Shown: piece after piece, positions 55,126 through 64,000 of the stretch
Numbering within the stretch: position 1 is the first letter of the stretch
Layout of the letters: each line of letters begins with the position of its first letter
NCBI GenBank assembly: GCA_965153355.1
Contig: OZ231128.1
Span: forward strand, 47,120,001 to 47,184,000
Reading direction: 5' to 3'
Source: Flaccisagitta enflata
Lineage: Eukaryota; Chaetognatha; Sagittoidea; Aphragmophora
DNA length: 64,000 nt
Position numbers and translations under genes: made by a program
The notes under the pieces: generated by a model
Databases searched by the model: none
What the model saw: only the letters and a program-made list of their open reading frames with translations
Told to the model about the DNA's origin: nothing

Positions 55126-58100
55126 GCATGTGGACGCATCGTTGTACCCCCGGGTAGATAATGATCTATTTGTTTTACTTCATAGAGATAAAATTGAAAC
55201 GCGTTCTGAAAAAAACTCGCCCCGGGAAGTGTCTAGACTCCCGACAGGTGTAAATCACCACCGATCTAGGCTTTCTTGGGTTTGTTCGATAGAGATTTGT
55301 TTTCTCTCGCGACTTTTGCTCACTAGAATTGTTGTTTGTTTGTTTGAAATAGATGAGAGGTACAAATATAAAAACGATTCATAACTGACAAACATAACTT
55401 TACGTTCAGAGTTAGAGTCCAGGGACTGAAAGGTCAACTACAGAGCAGTCACTCGAAATCATTTTTTAATGAAAGCATCTTGTCTATATTATGGTCAAAA
55501 CCATTTTTGTTCATGACAACCTTCAATTTCTGAGGTTATATCACTTTTTTAACTCGATCTACTTCATCATGAGTAGGAACACTTAATGTAAAGCGACTTT
55601 TTAAGAGGCGTTTTCTGCGTCACTCTGCGTGTCTCTCTCTGCTTTGGTAAGTTGTGCATGTGTATAACAAAAAAATGAGGACAATTTTTTTCATAACTAA
55701 ATTGCATTTTATCTACGGTTGCGAGTAGCCACACTCGAACTAATGCCTGCTCTACTACCGGACAATCTCCAAAAATTGTTTTTACTTTGGTTTTATACAT
55801 TTTTTGTAAAAATGATGACGCGCAATGATACATGTGAACTGAGACTTGGACTCTGAAAAAAAAGTGTGGGGGCGAGTTCTAGAAAATAAGCGTACAATTC
55901 ATTGACCATATTTTCTTGTCATTTTTGTTAATGAAAAATAATATAACTTGAAAACGATGTAAGCTGGAGATTTACGGTCCCCCTAGTTTTTTTCGCGGCT
56001 TCATGTTGTGTAGGTGGAAAAGAAATCCATATTCGGAAGCGTCAGGAAGCAACTCTTACTTCCTTGCCTACCCCGGGGTACTTGTTCTTATTGGATATTC
56101 TGTCATGAATCCGCTCCAATCTTTCTTCTTCCATCATAGGAAGTTCAATAACCTCAGGGATAAGGGTGGGCTGTACGTTGGTTGCTCCGCCTGACTTTGC
56201 TAAAATGTCCTCATGCGACCTCTACATAGTGTGACACTAATGATTTTCTTTCAAATGAGCCCATGCCCAACTTTCTAGATTGATGGGAACCTTTTTTAGG
56301 GCCCATTTAAAGTTTACATAGAAACTAATGGGAAAGAATCCCCTTAAGGAACCCCTTAAGATTTTCCTTATATTTTCTTTGTTAACTTCAAATCAACCCT
56401 AAAAAAGGTTCCCATCCAGCTAGAAAGCTGCGCTTATGCTTGTTTGAAATAAAATATGAAGTGTCACATTATGATGAGGTCGCACAGGGACGATTCAGCG
56501 AAATCAGGCGGAGCAATCAACGTAGTGGGCTGAACGCGGGCTAGATTCTTTGCCAACAGCACGGATCACTATCATTATTATCTCCTCATATTTCATATAG
56601 GGTATGACAAAAGAGTGCGTCCTAATTTCGGTGGTCAGCCTGTCAAAGTGATCACACAAATTTTCACGGAGAGGATGGATGTCCGCGATCGCGACCTGGA
56701 TATGAGTCTCACCATCTATCTCAGGTGAAATAGAAAAGTCAATTGATTGACAAGTTTTGTCTTTAATAGAAAATTGCCATTATGAGAAATGCTTAAGAAA
56801 TGGAACAAAAGAATCATGATTTTTTATGCATTTTAGGCAGCTTTCCATTTATTCTAGGGATTTAACTATGTACTAGCTGCCACCAGTTTTAGATAGTATA
56901 CACGCACTATCATATATCAATTGGAACTGCCAAGTGGAGGCGGAGGCGTACGAATATCAACCGCTTCTGCATCTAGTGATGATCAAAGGGTGCTCAATTG
57001 TTGTTTCATTGATCCGAACTTCTTCATTTTCATTAATTTCTTTCCAGGATGAGCTGGAACGATCCCCGGTTTGCTAAGAAAGTGTCATCAAGGGCAGCTG
57101 GTGAGATCACTCTGAGCAGCGACGCGGCTGATCTTGTCTGGAAACCAGACTATTACTTCTCCAATGAAAAACGGACATTTGGCAATGAGGCGCAGGTTTG
57201 AATCACAGTTGAACTCGGCAATAACCAGACATAAGATTACCTCTATTTCAAAACCGTTAAACGCGGATTTCTATGAATGTTCGGCCCATTATAGCGGTAC
57301 ATCATTGTAGAATAAAGTATTCTCCAACGAATCGAGTGCAATTTTTAGTCGCGTGCACGCGACTCTATGACCCGCTCTGTCCGTCTGTCGGTTTGCTTTC
57401 GGTTGGTCACACTTAGTTTTTTTTCGTCGCTATGCGTCATTTTAAGTCATTTTAAGTTATTTAAAGTTATTTTAAGTCATTTTACATATAGTCTTTTAGT
57501 CTTTTGGTCTTATGGTCTTAACAACCGCACGTGACTGTAAGGTGTTGACCTTGTTTTTTTTTATGAGCAAACAATGGTTGTAAAATAGCCATGAATGGTT
57601 TACGACTATCAATTCTTGGGAGAGTAGACTTCGTTTTGACAGTTGCCATGAAATAACGCTGTAAAAGCCCTAAGATGTCGAATTAATTCGTGTTGATTCA
57701 TTCAGGCCAGCAACCGTTACGTCCGAATTTTTAACAACGGAGATGTTTTTTATTCGGAGCGAATTGCCTTGGACGTTTCCTGTCCTATGAAATTCCACAA
57801 ACTACCCTTTGATACTCAGGTACACAAAGTAGTTTCTGTCGAATGTTTTTTAGGTGCGTCCTGTCTGCCTGTCCGACCGTCTGTCTGTCCGACCGTCTGT
57901 CTGTCTTTCGGGCTGACTTCCGTTTATACTGCGAAAAAAGTTCTCATTCATCACAATTATTCAATCCTGCGAGCGCCTTCTTGAATTCTTAAATTCATTC
58001 ATTCATTCATTCATTCATTCATTCATTCATTCATTCATTCATTCATTCATTCATTCATCCATTCATTCATTCATTCATTCATTCATTCATTCTTTTATTC

Positions 58101-59880
58101 ATTCATTTATGCATTCATTCATTCATTCATTTTATAATCAAGACTCATCGTTGGCTTTCTTGGCCAAGATTTTATTCATTTACACTTTTTACGTCATATT
58201 GATAAGCCTAATCACTATCGAATGAATTCATTATTCTGCTCATTTTTTCTCATCAAACAAAGCATTGTGGTTTGGTTATGGAATCTTACGGACACAGAAC
58301 CAACGATATCATTCTTGAATGGAAAGAGGATGTTCCAATTAGAATATCGGACAAGGTAATGAATGAATTGAATTGCAGTCGGTTTTCAAAGATAAAACTT
58401 AGTCTTCATACAATTACAAATGCCAATATATCACCATGGACATTGAAAAATTTAAAAAAAAAAGACATTCTTAAAAAATCCTTTTCTTGTTTGCAAAAAT
58501 TCAGGTGTCTCCTGGACATTTTCACGTTGCAGATAAAACGACTTCAAAGTGCGATAAAACTTATTCCACTGGTAAAAAACATTGATTGACTTCCCCCTCA
58601 ATTGTTTCCTTTCTAAGTACGGGTTTATTTCCCAATTGTGAATACTATGGAGTCTCATAATATAATGCTTTGGTATTTGATCTTTGTCATTTTTGTCATA
58701 TTTGTCATCTTTGTCATTTTTCTAAAACAGGAACTTTCCCATGCATCAAAGTGGATCTTCAGTTGGACCGTGATTTGGCTTTTTACACAAATCTGATTTA
58801 CATTCCGGCGATTTTCGTGATCATCGCCGCCTGGGTCATCACTCTTGTTGACAAGACCCATGCCGCCGCCAGGGCCACTGTTGGTAAGTGATTAGACATT
58901 ACTTTCGTTGCCATTTACTCATCTCAAATGCACTCTGCTTGGGTTTTCACTTATCACTCTTGTTGACAAGACTCACGCCACTGTCGCATTCATAAGCATT
59001 TGATTCAATCTTAAATTATCCATGATCCATCCTATCATTAGTTGCGGACACGCAACTCTATAAGAGGCTTTGTTCGTCCGTCCGTCCGTCGGTCCATCGG
59101 TCCATAATGATTAAGCCAAAAAGTGGAAAAACGAGCATTTTGGATACTTTTTGTGTATGTTTTTGTGTCTGGTTAGAGTTTGGGTGTAGATCTGGGTTGG
59201 ATGCCCCTGCCCACCCGTCCGCAATGATATTGTGACCCTGCGTCACTCTTCCATCATTGATTTCTTGAAGTAAAGGGGGTCAGATAATGGGGCAATATAA
59301 GTTTGTCTGTTTCAGTTGATATTCTTCAGAATTGCCCTTGCATATCACATTCATAGTGCCTCTGACGCTATCCATGGCTATAAATCGATATTTTTCGTCT
59401 CTCTTTCAGGAATCATGTGCGTGTTGATTTTGGTTGTTTTGTACACGACTTCCCGTCACGCGCTGCCGGACACTTCCTACTTCACAGCCATCGACACTTG
59501 GATGGTGATGAGCTATGTCTTGGTCACCATTCCCATCCTCGAATTCTGCCTCATTCATATCCTCGCCAAACAAAAATTGGGAATCGTTGTCAGGTATTGT
59601 ATGAAGAAACATGGATATATGTTAGCCATAGTGAGAGAGATGATTGCATGGTTTATTCAAAACGGGCCAATGAATGAATGAATGAATTATCAAACTGATT
59701 AAAAGATCGGTGACTAATTTTGTTACTTATTAAACAAATGTCTTACTTGTCCAATTGCCCACACCGAAGGGTCTCATCATTTTTCCATTTCGATCCAACA
59801 GAGTTTTGGAAATGGCGACGAGAATTCTCCTACCGATCATTTTCGTCCTCTTCTGCTTCATCTACTTCCTCAGCAATTAA
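54769..59880 (+). CDS. Cys-loop ligand-gated ion channel subunit, second paralogue (complete, nine exons)
   Basis: Paralogue of the minus-strand channel, on the opposite strand and transcribed away from it. Exons: 54769-54859, 56601-56724, 57048-57195, 57706-57819, 58263-58355, 58505-58571, 58731-58883, 59410-59593, 59802-59880; 350 codons with consistent phases. A signal peptide (WKLTLCFAVVVVCSIGLTQA) is followed by [26 protein letters not shown], a Cys-loop C147-x13-C161 split by intron 4, and a second Cys pair C206-x10-C217. M1 includes IYIPAIFVIIAAWVITLV with the usual Trp. M2 (ARATVGIMCVLILVVLY) has the 9' Leu but hydrophobic residues at normally polar pore positions. M3, a very short loop and M4 (ILLPIIFVLFCFIYFL) end three residues before the stop. 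Predicted plasma-membrane anion-type channel; ligand unknown. Start chosen at the first ATG of the exon, but see the possible upstream exon at 53617-53619. Confidence 0.92.
54922..55010 (+). mobile_element. TTTTTAG element 5' part (AGATGCG subfamily)
   Basis: TTTTTAGATGCGTCCACGCA, then TCTCTATAAGAGGC and a GTCC array. 62 bases past the intron 1 donor of the plus-strand channel, sense orientation. Confidence 0.65.
55071..55123 (+). repeat. (AG)n microsatellite
   Basis: About 26 AG units in intron 1 of the plus-strand channel. Confidence 0.95.
56174..56524. mobile_element. 351-bp fold-back element in intron 1 of the plus-strand channel
   Basis: TGTACGTTGGTTGCTCCGCC pairs with GGCGGAGCAATCAACGTAG. 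Arms continue through GCGACCTC and GTGTGACACTAATG and the AGGTTCCCATC segment. It ends about 75 bases before exon 2. Confidence 0.7.
57342..57556 (+). mobile_element. Complete TTTTTAG/CCTTGTT element (215 bp)
   Basis: TTTTTAGTCGCGTGCACGCG, ACTCTATGACCCGC, a short GTCTGTCGG array, TTTTAAGTCA decamers, then CCGCACGTGACTGTAAGG and GTTGACCTTGTTT. Intron 3 of the plus-strand channel, 146 bases past the donor, sense. Confidence 0.7.
57847..57940 (+). mobile_element. TTTTTAG element 5' part with damaged hairpin
   Basis: TTTTTAGGTGCGTCCTGTCT and a GTCTGTCCGACC array. The right hairpin arm is missing. 27 bases past the intron 4 donor of the plus-strand channel, sense. Confidence 0.5.
57993..58135 (+). 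repeat. (ATTC)n microsatellite
   Basis: About 30 ATTC units with a few variants, in intron 4 of the plus-strand channel. Confidence 0.95.
59037..59250 (+). mobile_element. TTTTTAG-family element (AGTTGCGGAC subfamily), nearly complete
   Basis: TTAGTTGCGGACACGCAACT, CTATAAGAGGC, a CCGTCCGTCGGTCC array, and 3' GCCCCTGCCCACCCGTCCGC followed by AATGATATTGTGACCCTGCG. Intron 7 of the plus-strand channel, sense. Confidence 0.6.
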
Positions 59881-60281
59881 TAGAATCTCACCAAACCTCA
59901 TTTAACCCCAAATCACCTCCAACCACATCTACTCACATTGATCCATGTTATCTCAACTCACCTGATATAAAAACACAAGATCATGTTATCATGCGACCAA
60001 AGCTCACTCCGCGTCACCATCATTTTCTTCATTTCATCTCCGTGACACTCGTTTCTTCACTGGGTTGTCAATAATCATCTTTTAGGAAGTTTGTAGAGAT
60101 TTGCGCATCATCGTCACCCCCTTGAACACAGCACAATAATCTCTTTTTCACAAGGGACGTGACTATCTTTTTTGAATACCACTAAAACGTTAATGAGTAT
60201 AGATGTATCCAATTTAATTACAAAGCTGTCGTGGACAGTATTTACAGCATGTTAACAAATAATAACGCATCTATATGAAGA

Positions 60282-60353
<72 letters not shown>

Positions 60354-62094
60354 TACCAACGCACTGGCACGTGCATACACAATCACTCTTTAAAAAGCAT
60401 TTGAACAGTTACAGCTGGTCGTGGTTGACTTCGGCTTAGCCTCTGAAAACAAGCAAGATGCACAATGGGCATTGATGTATCTTTTGGAGAAGACAAGATA
60501 AATTCTTTCACATCTATATCCCAACCCCCCCTCTTCAGCCTTCTCCTTGCATACCCCCCACCCAACCTCCCTCGAACTTAGACCAAATTCCCAATTTTTC
60601 CAAAATGTGCCACTTACCCTCGATTGAAAAATCGTTATTGGTTCAGTGAAGTGCAACCCAGGCCTCGTACCTAATAATTTTTGTGGATGGACGAGTTCCC
60701 CCAAAAATTAGTTAAAGTTAGCAAAATGGTTGATTATAAGAGTTACTTAGGTCTACACCTTATCAACACTCTCAACCCTTGGCAATTTGCCCTTAATTTT
60801 TTTTGTCTTGATGACAATGATAGTATGTCATTTCATAACAAAGACTTTGATTTTTTTTTAAAAAGTGATATTTCTATCAAAGAATATCAATAACAAATTG
60901 TGTTGTCATTTCTTATGGCACTGATGGTACTCGATTCTTTTTTTTATCTTGTATGAAAGTCAGACGTAGTAACTTGTCAATGGTCATGCTTATATTTTCT
61001 AAATACTAATTCCATCTTTTTTTTTTCTTAGTAGGTCGGGAGTTTGATTTCCTTCATTGGTAGTTGTAAAATGCATTTTTTCTGCTTCTTTTTTTCCTGG
61101 TTGTTACTATGTTTCCTTTTATCTGGCTTTGATTATGTGTGATCTGTATTGTAATTGAAAAACGCCAAATTTTCATTTTTTCTCTTTTTTATGTAACAAC
61201 AAGACCACCAATTTTCAAACAAAGAAATTCTCATCATGTCTTCAAAGGAAATTTTCCATCGAATTCCATTGGAAGCTTAATTCTGAATCGGATTGATTCC
61301 ATCTTCTTCCGGTCTCTAACTCATCTCCAACGCGACAAAAAAATTGTGAATATGTATTCATTTCTGTTTACCCAACATATTTGTTATGGAAATCATTTTG
61401 AACTTGCTATCTGCCTCAAATACATGTATCAAAAAAGAATGGCCACATTTTTTTAGTTGTTAGGTATTTTTTTTTTCATGCAATCAGCAAAATCATTTTT
61501 TTTATACAGAGGTTTCAACGCTATTGATACAACTTTACCCCCTACATGGTCTTGTATTGTAAAAACTATTGAAAATGGACTAAACATTCATTTTAGGTCG
61601 ATTCAATTTACTTACAGAGCTTTTAGTTTTAACAGAGCTATTAACATAAACATGCTTTTTTGGGCAGAGTGGGAGTTATTGTTTTACTTGTCATACATAA
61701 GAGCGCTATGATAGGAATGCGACAGGAATCAGAGGATCAATCGTTTATTTGTGTAAAGCCGTTGAAAGACATGGGTATGATCTGAGAGATTCAGTCTATA
61801 AGCAGCATGGTGACATTATTAGGGGGCGTTTCTAGTCAGAGACAATCGCGTTTTGAACGGGCCACTCGGTCGCTCGCTACGTTCGTTGGCTCGCACCGCT
61901 CACTCTGCTCACTAGCTCTGCAGCGCTCCGCTTCGCTACACTTGCTTCACTCCATTCACAGGCTCGCTCACTCACTTCGCTCACTCCCTCGTGGGACAGT
62001 TGAAATTCTTGAATATGTGTTCATGCTGTAAATGCATTTCACAGGAAGAAACACGTTTTTGGTCGTCACTGGAAACACGCCCTCAGTCTTCATC
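59881..62094. other. 3' flank of the plus-strand channel, no gene seen
   Basis: AT-rich, with the (AC)n tract and, at 61855-61995, a GC-richer run of CGCTCGCTACGTTCG, TCGCTCACTCACTTCGCTCA-type repeats. That run resembles dispersed-repeat termini in other genomes, but I have no second copy here. Confidence 0.5.
60283..60350 (+). repeat. (AC)n microsatellite
   Basis: ACACAC, 34 units, about 400 bases past the stop of the plus-strand channel. Confidence 0.95.
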
Positions 62095-62340
62095 TTAGTT
62101 ATCCAGACTCCGATTTCTTCTGTTCTCCTTTTGCTTTTCTCCAATTTTCCTCTCATCGATGGAACTGAAATTCCACCACCATTCAGCCGATTGTCGACGT
62201 TGGTATCGTTGTTGTTGTCCATCGGCCGCGTGATGTTGTTGTTGCTGTGGATTCTCAGTCGCGTGTTGTTGTTCTTCATCGATATATTCTGTTACTGTCG
62301 ATTCAGCCGATCCTCGTCTGTTCATGTTGCCCTCCAATCG
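62095..62340 (-). other. Coding-like stretch, possible alternative last exon
   Basis: Minus-strand open stretch reading GNMNRRGSAESTVTEYIDEE, then a Gln/His run and RRQSAEWWWNFSSIDER, before a TAA. A possible acceptor GATTGGAG lies directly before GGC AAC ATG in phase 0, which would fit the donor at 63449. It lies downstream of the predicted stop at 62929, so it is either an alternative terminal exon, 3' UTR, or a chance open frame. Confidence 0.25.
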
Positions 62341-62682
62341 GTTAGTCAGTGGGCCTGACGTGGCTCTTCCGAGTCAGCTATCTCTAACAACGGCCTTTCA
62401 ATGTTCACCAATATGATGAAATTATGATGATAATCAAACTTCAAACTTTTTAAAACTAATCTTGCAAGAGTTATGGGCTGGATCAATACCGGGGAAGTCA
62501 CTTCATGCAGAAATTAAGTATTTGAATGAAGGATCAGTTAAGCATTCGATCAAATTGGCCAAATTGGTTAAGATATTTCAGTGTATTCTATCCGGTAAAA
62601 GGTGCTTTCAAAAAGATTTGGGCAATGAACAAGGAGTTTGGAACCGCCATTTATCTGGATTGGTTGAATCGTTGGAAAATAT

Positions 62683-62876
62683 CAATCGCGTGCACTATGA
62701 TGGTCGGTCGATCGGTCATATGGTCGGTCGGTCATTCGGTCGGCCGGTCACACTTTTTGGCGTTCAATAATAGTTTTTGCATTGATGCTCCTATCCCAAT
62801 GCTTGGTTGACATCACACTTCACTGCCCCTACCAACCCGGGCGTGACTTGTTTAGCCGTGTATTCGGCCTTTTTTA
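62683..62876 (+). mobile_element. TTTTTAG/CCTTGTT family element, 5' terminus eroded
   Basis: Begins around CAATCGCGTGCACTATGATG with a GGTCGGTCGATC array and ends CCCGGGCGTGACTTG...GTGTATTCGGCCTT. Located just downstream of the stop of the unrecognised minus-strand gene. Confidence 0.55.
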
Positions 62877-62928
62877 ATAGGTTTGAATTTAATATAATTT
62901 GTACCTTAATTTTGTTTGTTGAAAAGTC

Positions 62929-64000
62929 TCAATTTGTCGGTGGAGATGGCTGACCAGTGCCACGAGCAGAGGTCCTTTCAGATCTGATTTCTAGTGATGG
63001 TTCTTCAGTAACAGACCAATCTTCAATATCACTAGCCTATCGAAAAAAAGAAAGAAAGAAAGAAAAGAGATGAATACCTTGTCTTTGGCAAGATGGTTTA
63101 CAAGAAGCACATGAAGATATGAAGTAAGTCCCTGATGAAGACTAATCAAACTATTGAGGAGATATTGGGTCGTGGGGAAAGGCAATATCGCATATCAAAG
63201 CGAATCATCCTCAAAGCAATTGTTGATAAAACAAATCCTTTTTGAAGCAAGCTAGAAACGTCAGCACTATTCTTCAAAAAAACAAGGCCAGGTAGGCAAA
63301 TAAGGTGCGACGTGTGGATCGTCGAACGAATGCGTTACCCGACCAACAGATCAACCGACAGACCAACCAACAGACACTGCCAGTTATAGAGGTGCTTTGT
63401 CGCACCTAAAAAGAAACAACAAGAAAAAAACAAACAAAGCAACCCTTACCTCGTCCGAGTCCATGCTGCAATAAATGGCCTTGCCAACTCTGGGAGCCAA
63501 CGTTTCAAAGTCCACCTCGATTTTGGCCAACGATTCCCGGCATTTTTCGCTTCTTTTGTGGAGCGACTCGAGTCGCAGCAAAAACCCGTCAATCTCGTCG
63601 ATGACGCGTTTGGGATGCTGATGACAAGAGTAACGTCGATGGTATTGCGGCCGACTGCAGCTGCCGCAGTCTCCGCCGCCGCCGCTGCTGCGCCGAGCGT
63701 ACAAGTCATCGGCCTCCGTTTGTCTCCTGACGCTGCCGCCGCTGCCGCCGCTATTCAAATCGCCGTAAAAGTCTCCACCTTCCACTCCCTCTTCCCCGGA
63801 ACTACCACCACCACCGCTGCCGCCGCCGTTGCCAGCGGCTTCGAAAATGCTGCCGCTGCAATAAGTGCAAAAGTTTTCATCTTCCAAATCCGCGGAATCC
63901 AAAAGCCACTCGGAAAAGACATTCTTGGAATCGTCGTTCGAGGGTAAAGTGGAAGAAGAAATCAACTGAGAGGGTTCTTCAGCGTCCTGATTGGTCAATT
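62929..64000 (-). CDS. Unrecognised protein, last two coding exons, 5' end outside window
   Basis: Exon 63450-64000 stays open to the window edge (no in-frame ATG seen at its start). It is joined in phase 0 through donor GTAAGG and acceptor TTTTTCGATAG to exon 62929-63036, which ends in TGA. Visible features are: a segment NFCTYCSGSIFEA; a low-complexity Gly/Ser stretch (GGGSGGGGSSGEEG); a His/Arg/Cys-rich stretch (RPQYHRRYSCHQHPKR); then a well-structured, probably helical region (IDEIDGFLLRLESLHKRSEK and KIEVDFETLAPRVGKAIY) that looks conserved; and an acidic tail SMDSDEASDIEDWSVTEEP. The helical charged part could be a coiled coil. I recognise no family. The 3' UTR would extend toward 62350. 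Confidence 0.6.
63279..63412 (-). mobile_element. Complete 134-bp TTTTTAG/CCTTGTT element (AGGTGCG subfamily)
   Basis: Minus strand: TTTTTAGGTGCGACAAAGCA, CCTCTATAACTGGC, a GTTGGTCTGTCGG array, then CGTCGCACCTTATTTGCC and CCTGGCCTTGTTT. 37 bases past the donor of the unrecognised gene, sense. One of the cleanest short copies. Confidence 0.7.

Noticed and set aside
57769-57984. Small protein containing a Cys-loop half
   Set aside because: It is exon 4 of the channel read into intron 4; the second cysteine lies in exon 5.
59406-59677. Overlapping frames on both strands at the M2-M3 exon of the plus-strand channel
   Set aside because: They are shadows of the true exon 59410-59593.

Overview
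This is animal (metazoan) nuclear DNA: intron-rich genes with GT-AG splice sites and phase-consistent exons, vertebrate-type TTAGGG-like repeats, very long microsatellites and dense short transposable elements. The genes have clear animal relatives. I cannot place the species more closely than an invertebrate metazoan; the style of the repeats (short elements with tetranucleotide arrays, many fold-back elements) suggests a marine invertebrate, which is inference only.

Layout. (1) 1-7349, minus strand: the 5' eight coding exons of a ubiquitin-specific protease of the USP37 type, running off the left edge before the catalytic His region. (2) 7350-10775: intergenic, with an AGAAGCCC-rich fold-back repeat and a retroelement C-terminal fragment split by a pogo-like element. 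(3) 10776-23669, plus strand: a complete nine-exon ERp44 (thioredoxin-like ER chaperone) gene of 438 codons, with CRFS motif and C-terminal KDEL. Its introns hold a 162-bp satellite, a 13-bp minisatellite, telomere-like repeats, fold-back elements and a (GGATGAAGATGAAT)-type minisatellite. (4) 23670-28281: intergenic nested elements. (5) 28282-40121, minus strand: a complete nine-exon Cys-loop ligand-gated ion channel (381 codons). (6) 40122-54768: 14.6 kb with no supported gene, full of repeats. (7) 54769-59880, plus strand: a second complete Cys-loop channel (350 codons), a diverged paralogue transcribed away from the first. (8) 59881-62928: mostly featureless 3' flank. (9) 62929 to the right edge, minus strand: the last two coding exons of an unrecognised protein.

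The genes do not form an operon or one pathway. Their signals do say where they act: ERp44 in the early secretory pathway (KDEL), the two channels at the cell membrane (signal peptides, four membrane segments), and the USP in cytosol or nucleus.

The most striking feature is a family of about 25 short elements that begin TTTTTAG plus a hairpin, carry GGTC/GTCC-type tetranucleotide arrays, and end CCTTGTT. The hairpin stem differs between copies, but each copy keeps its two arms and its 3' subterminal copy complementary. Ten of about 33 introns in the window carry such an element in the sense orientation within 160 bases of the 5' splice site, sometimes within 6-9 bases.
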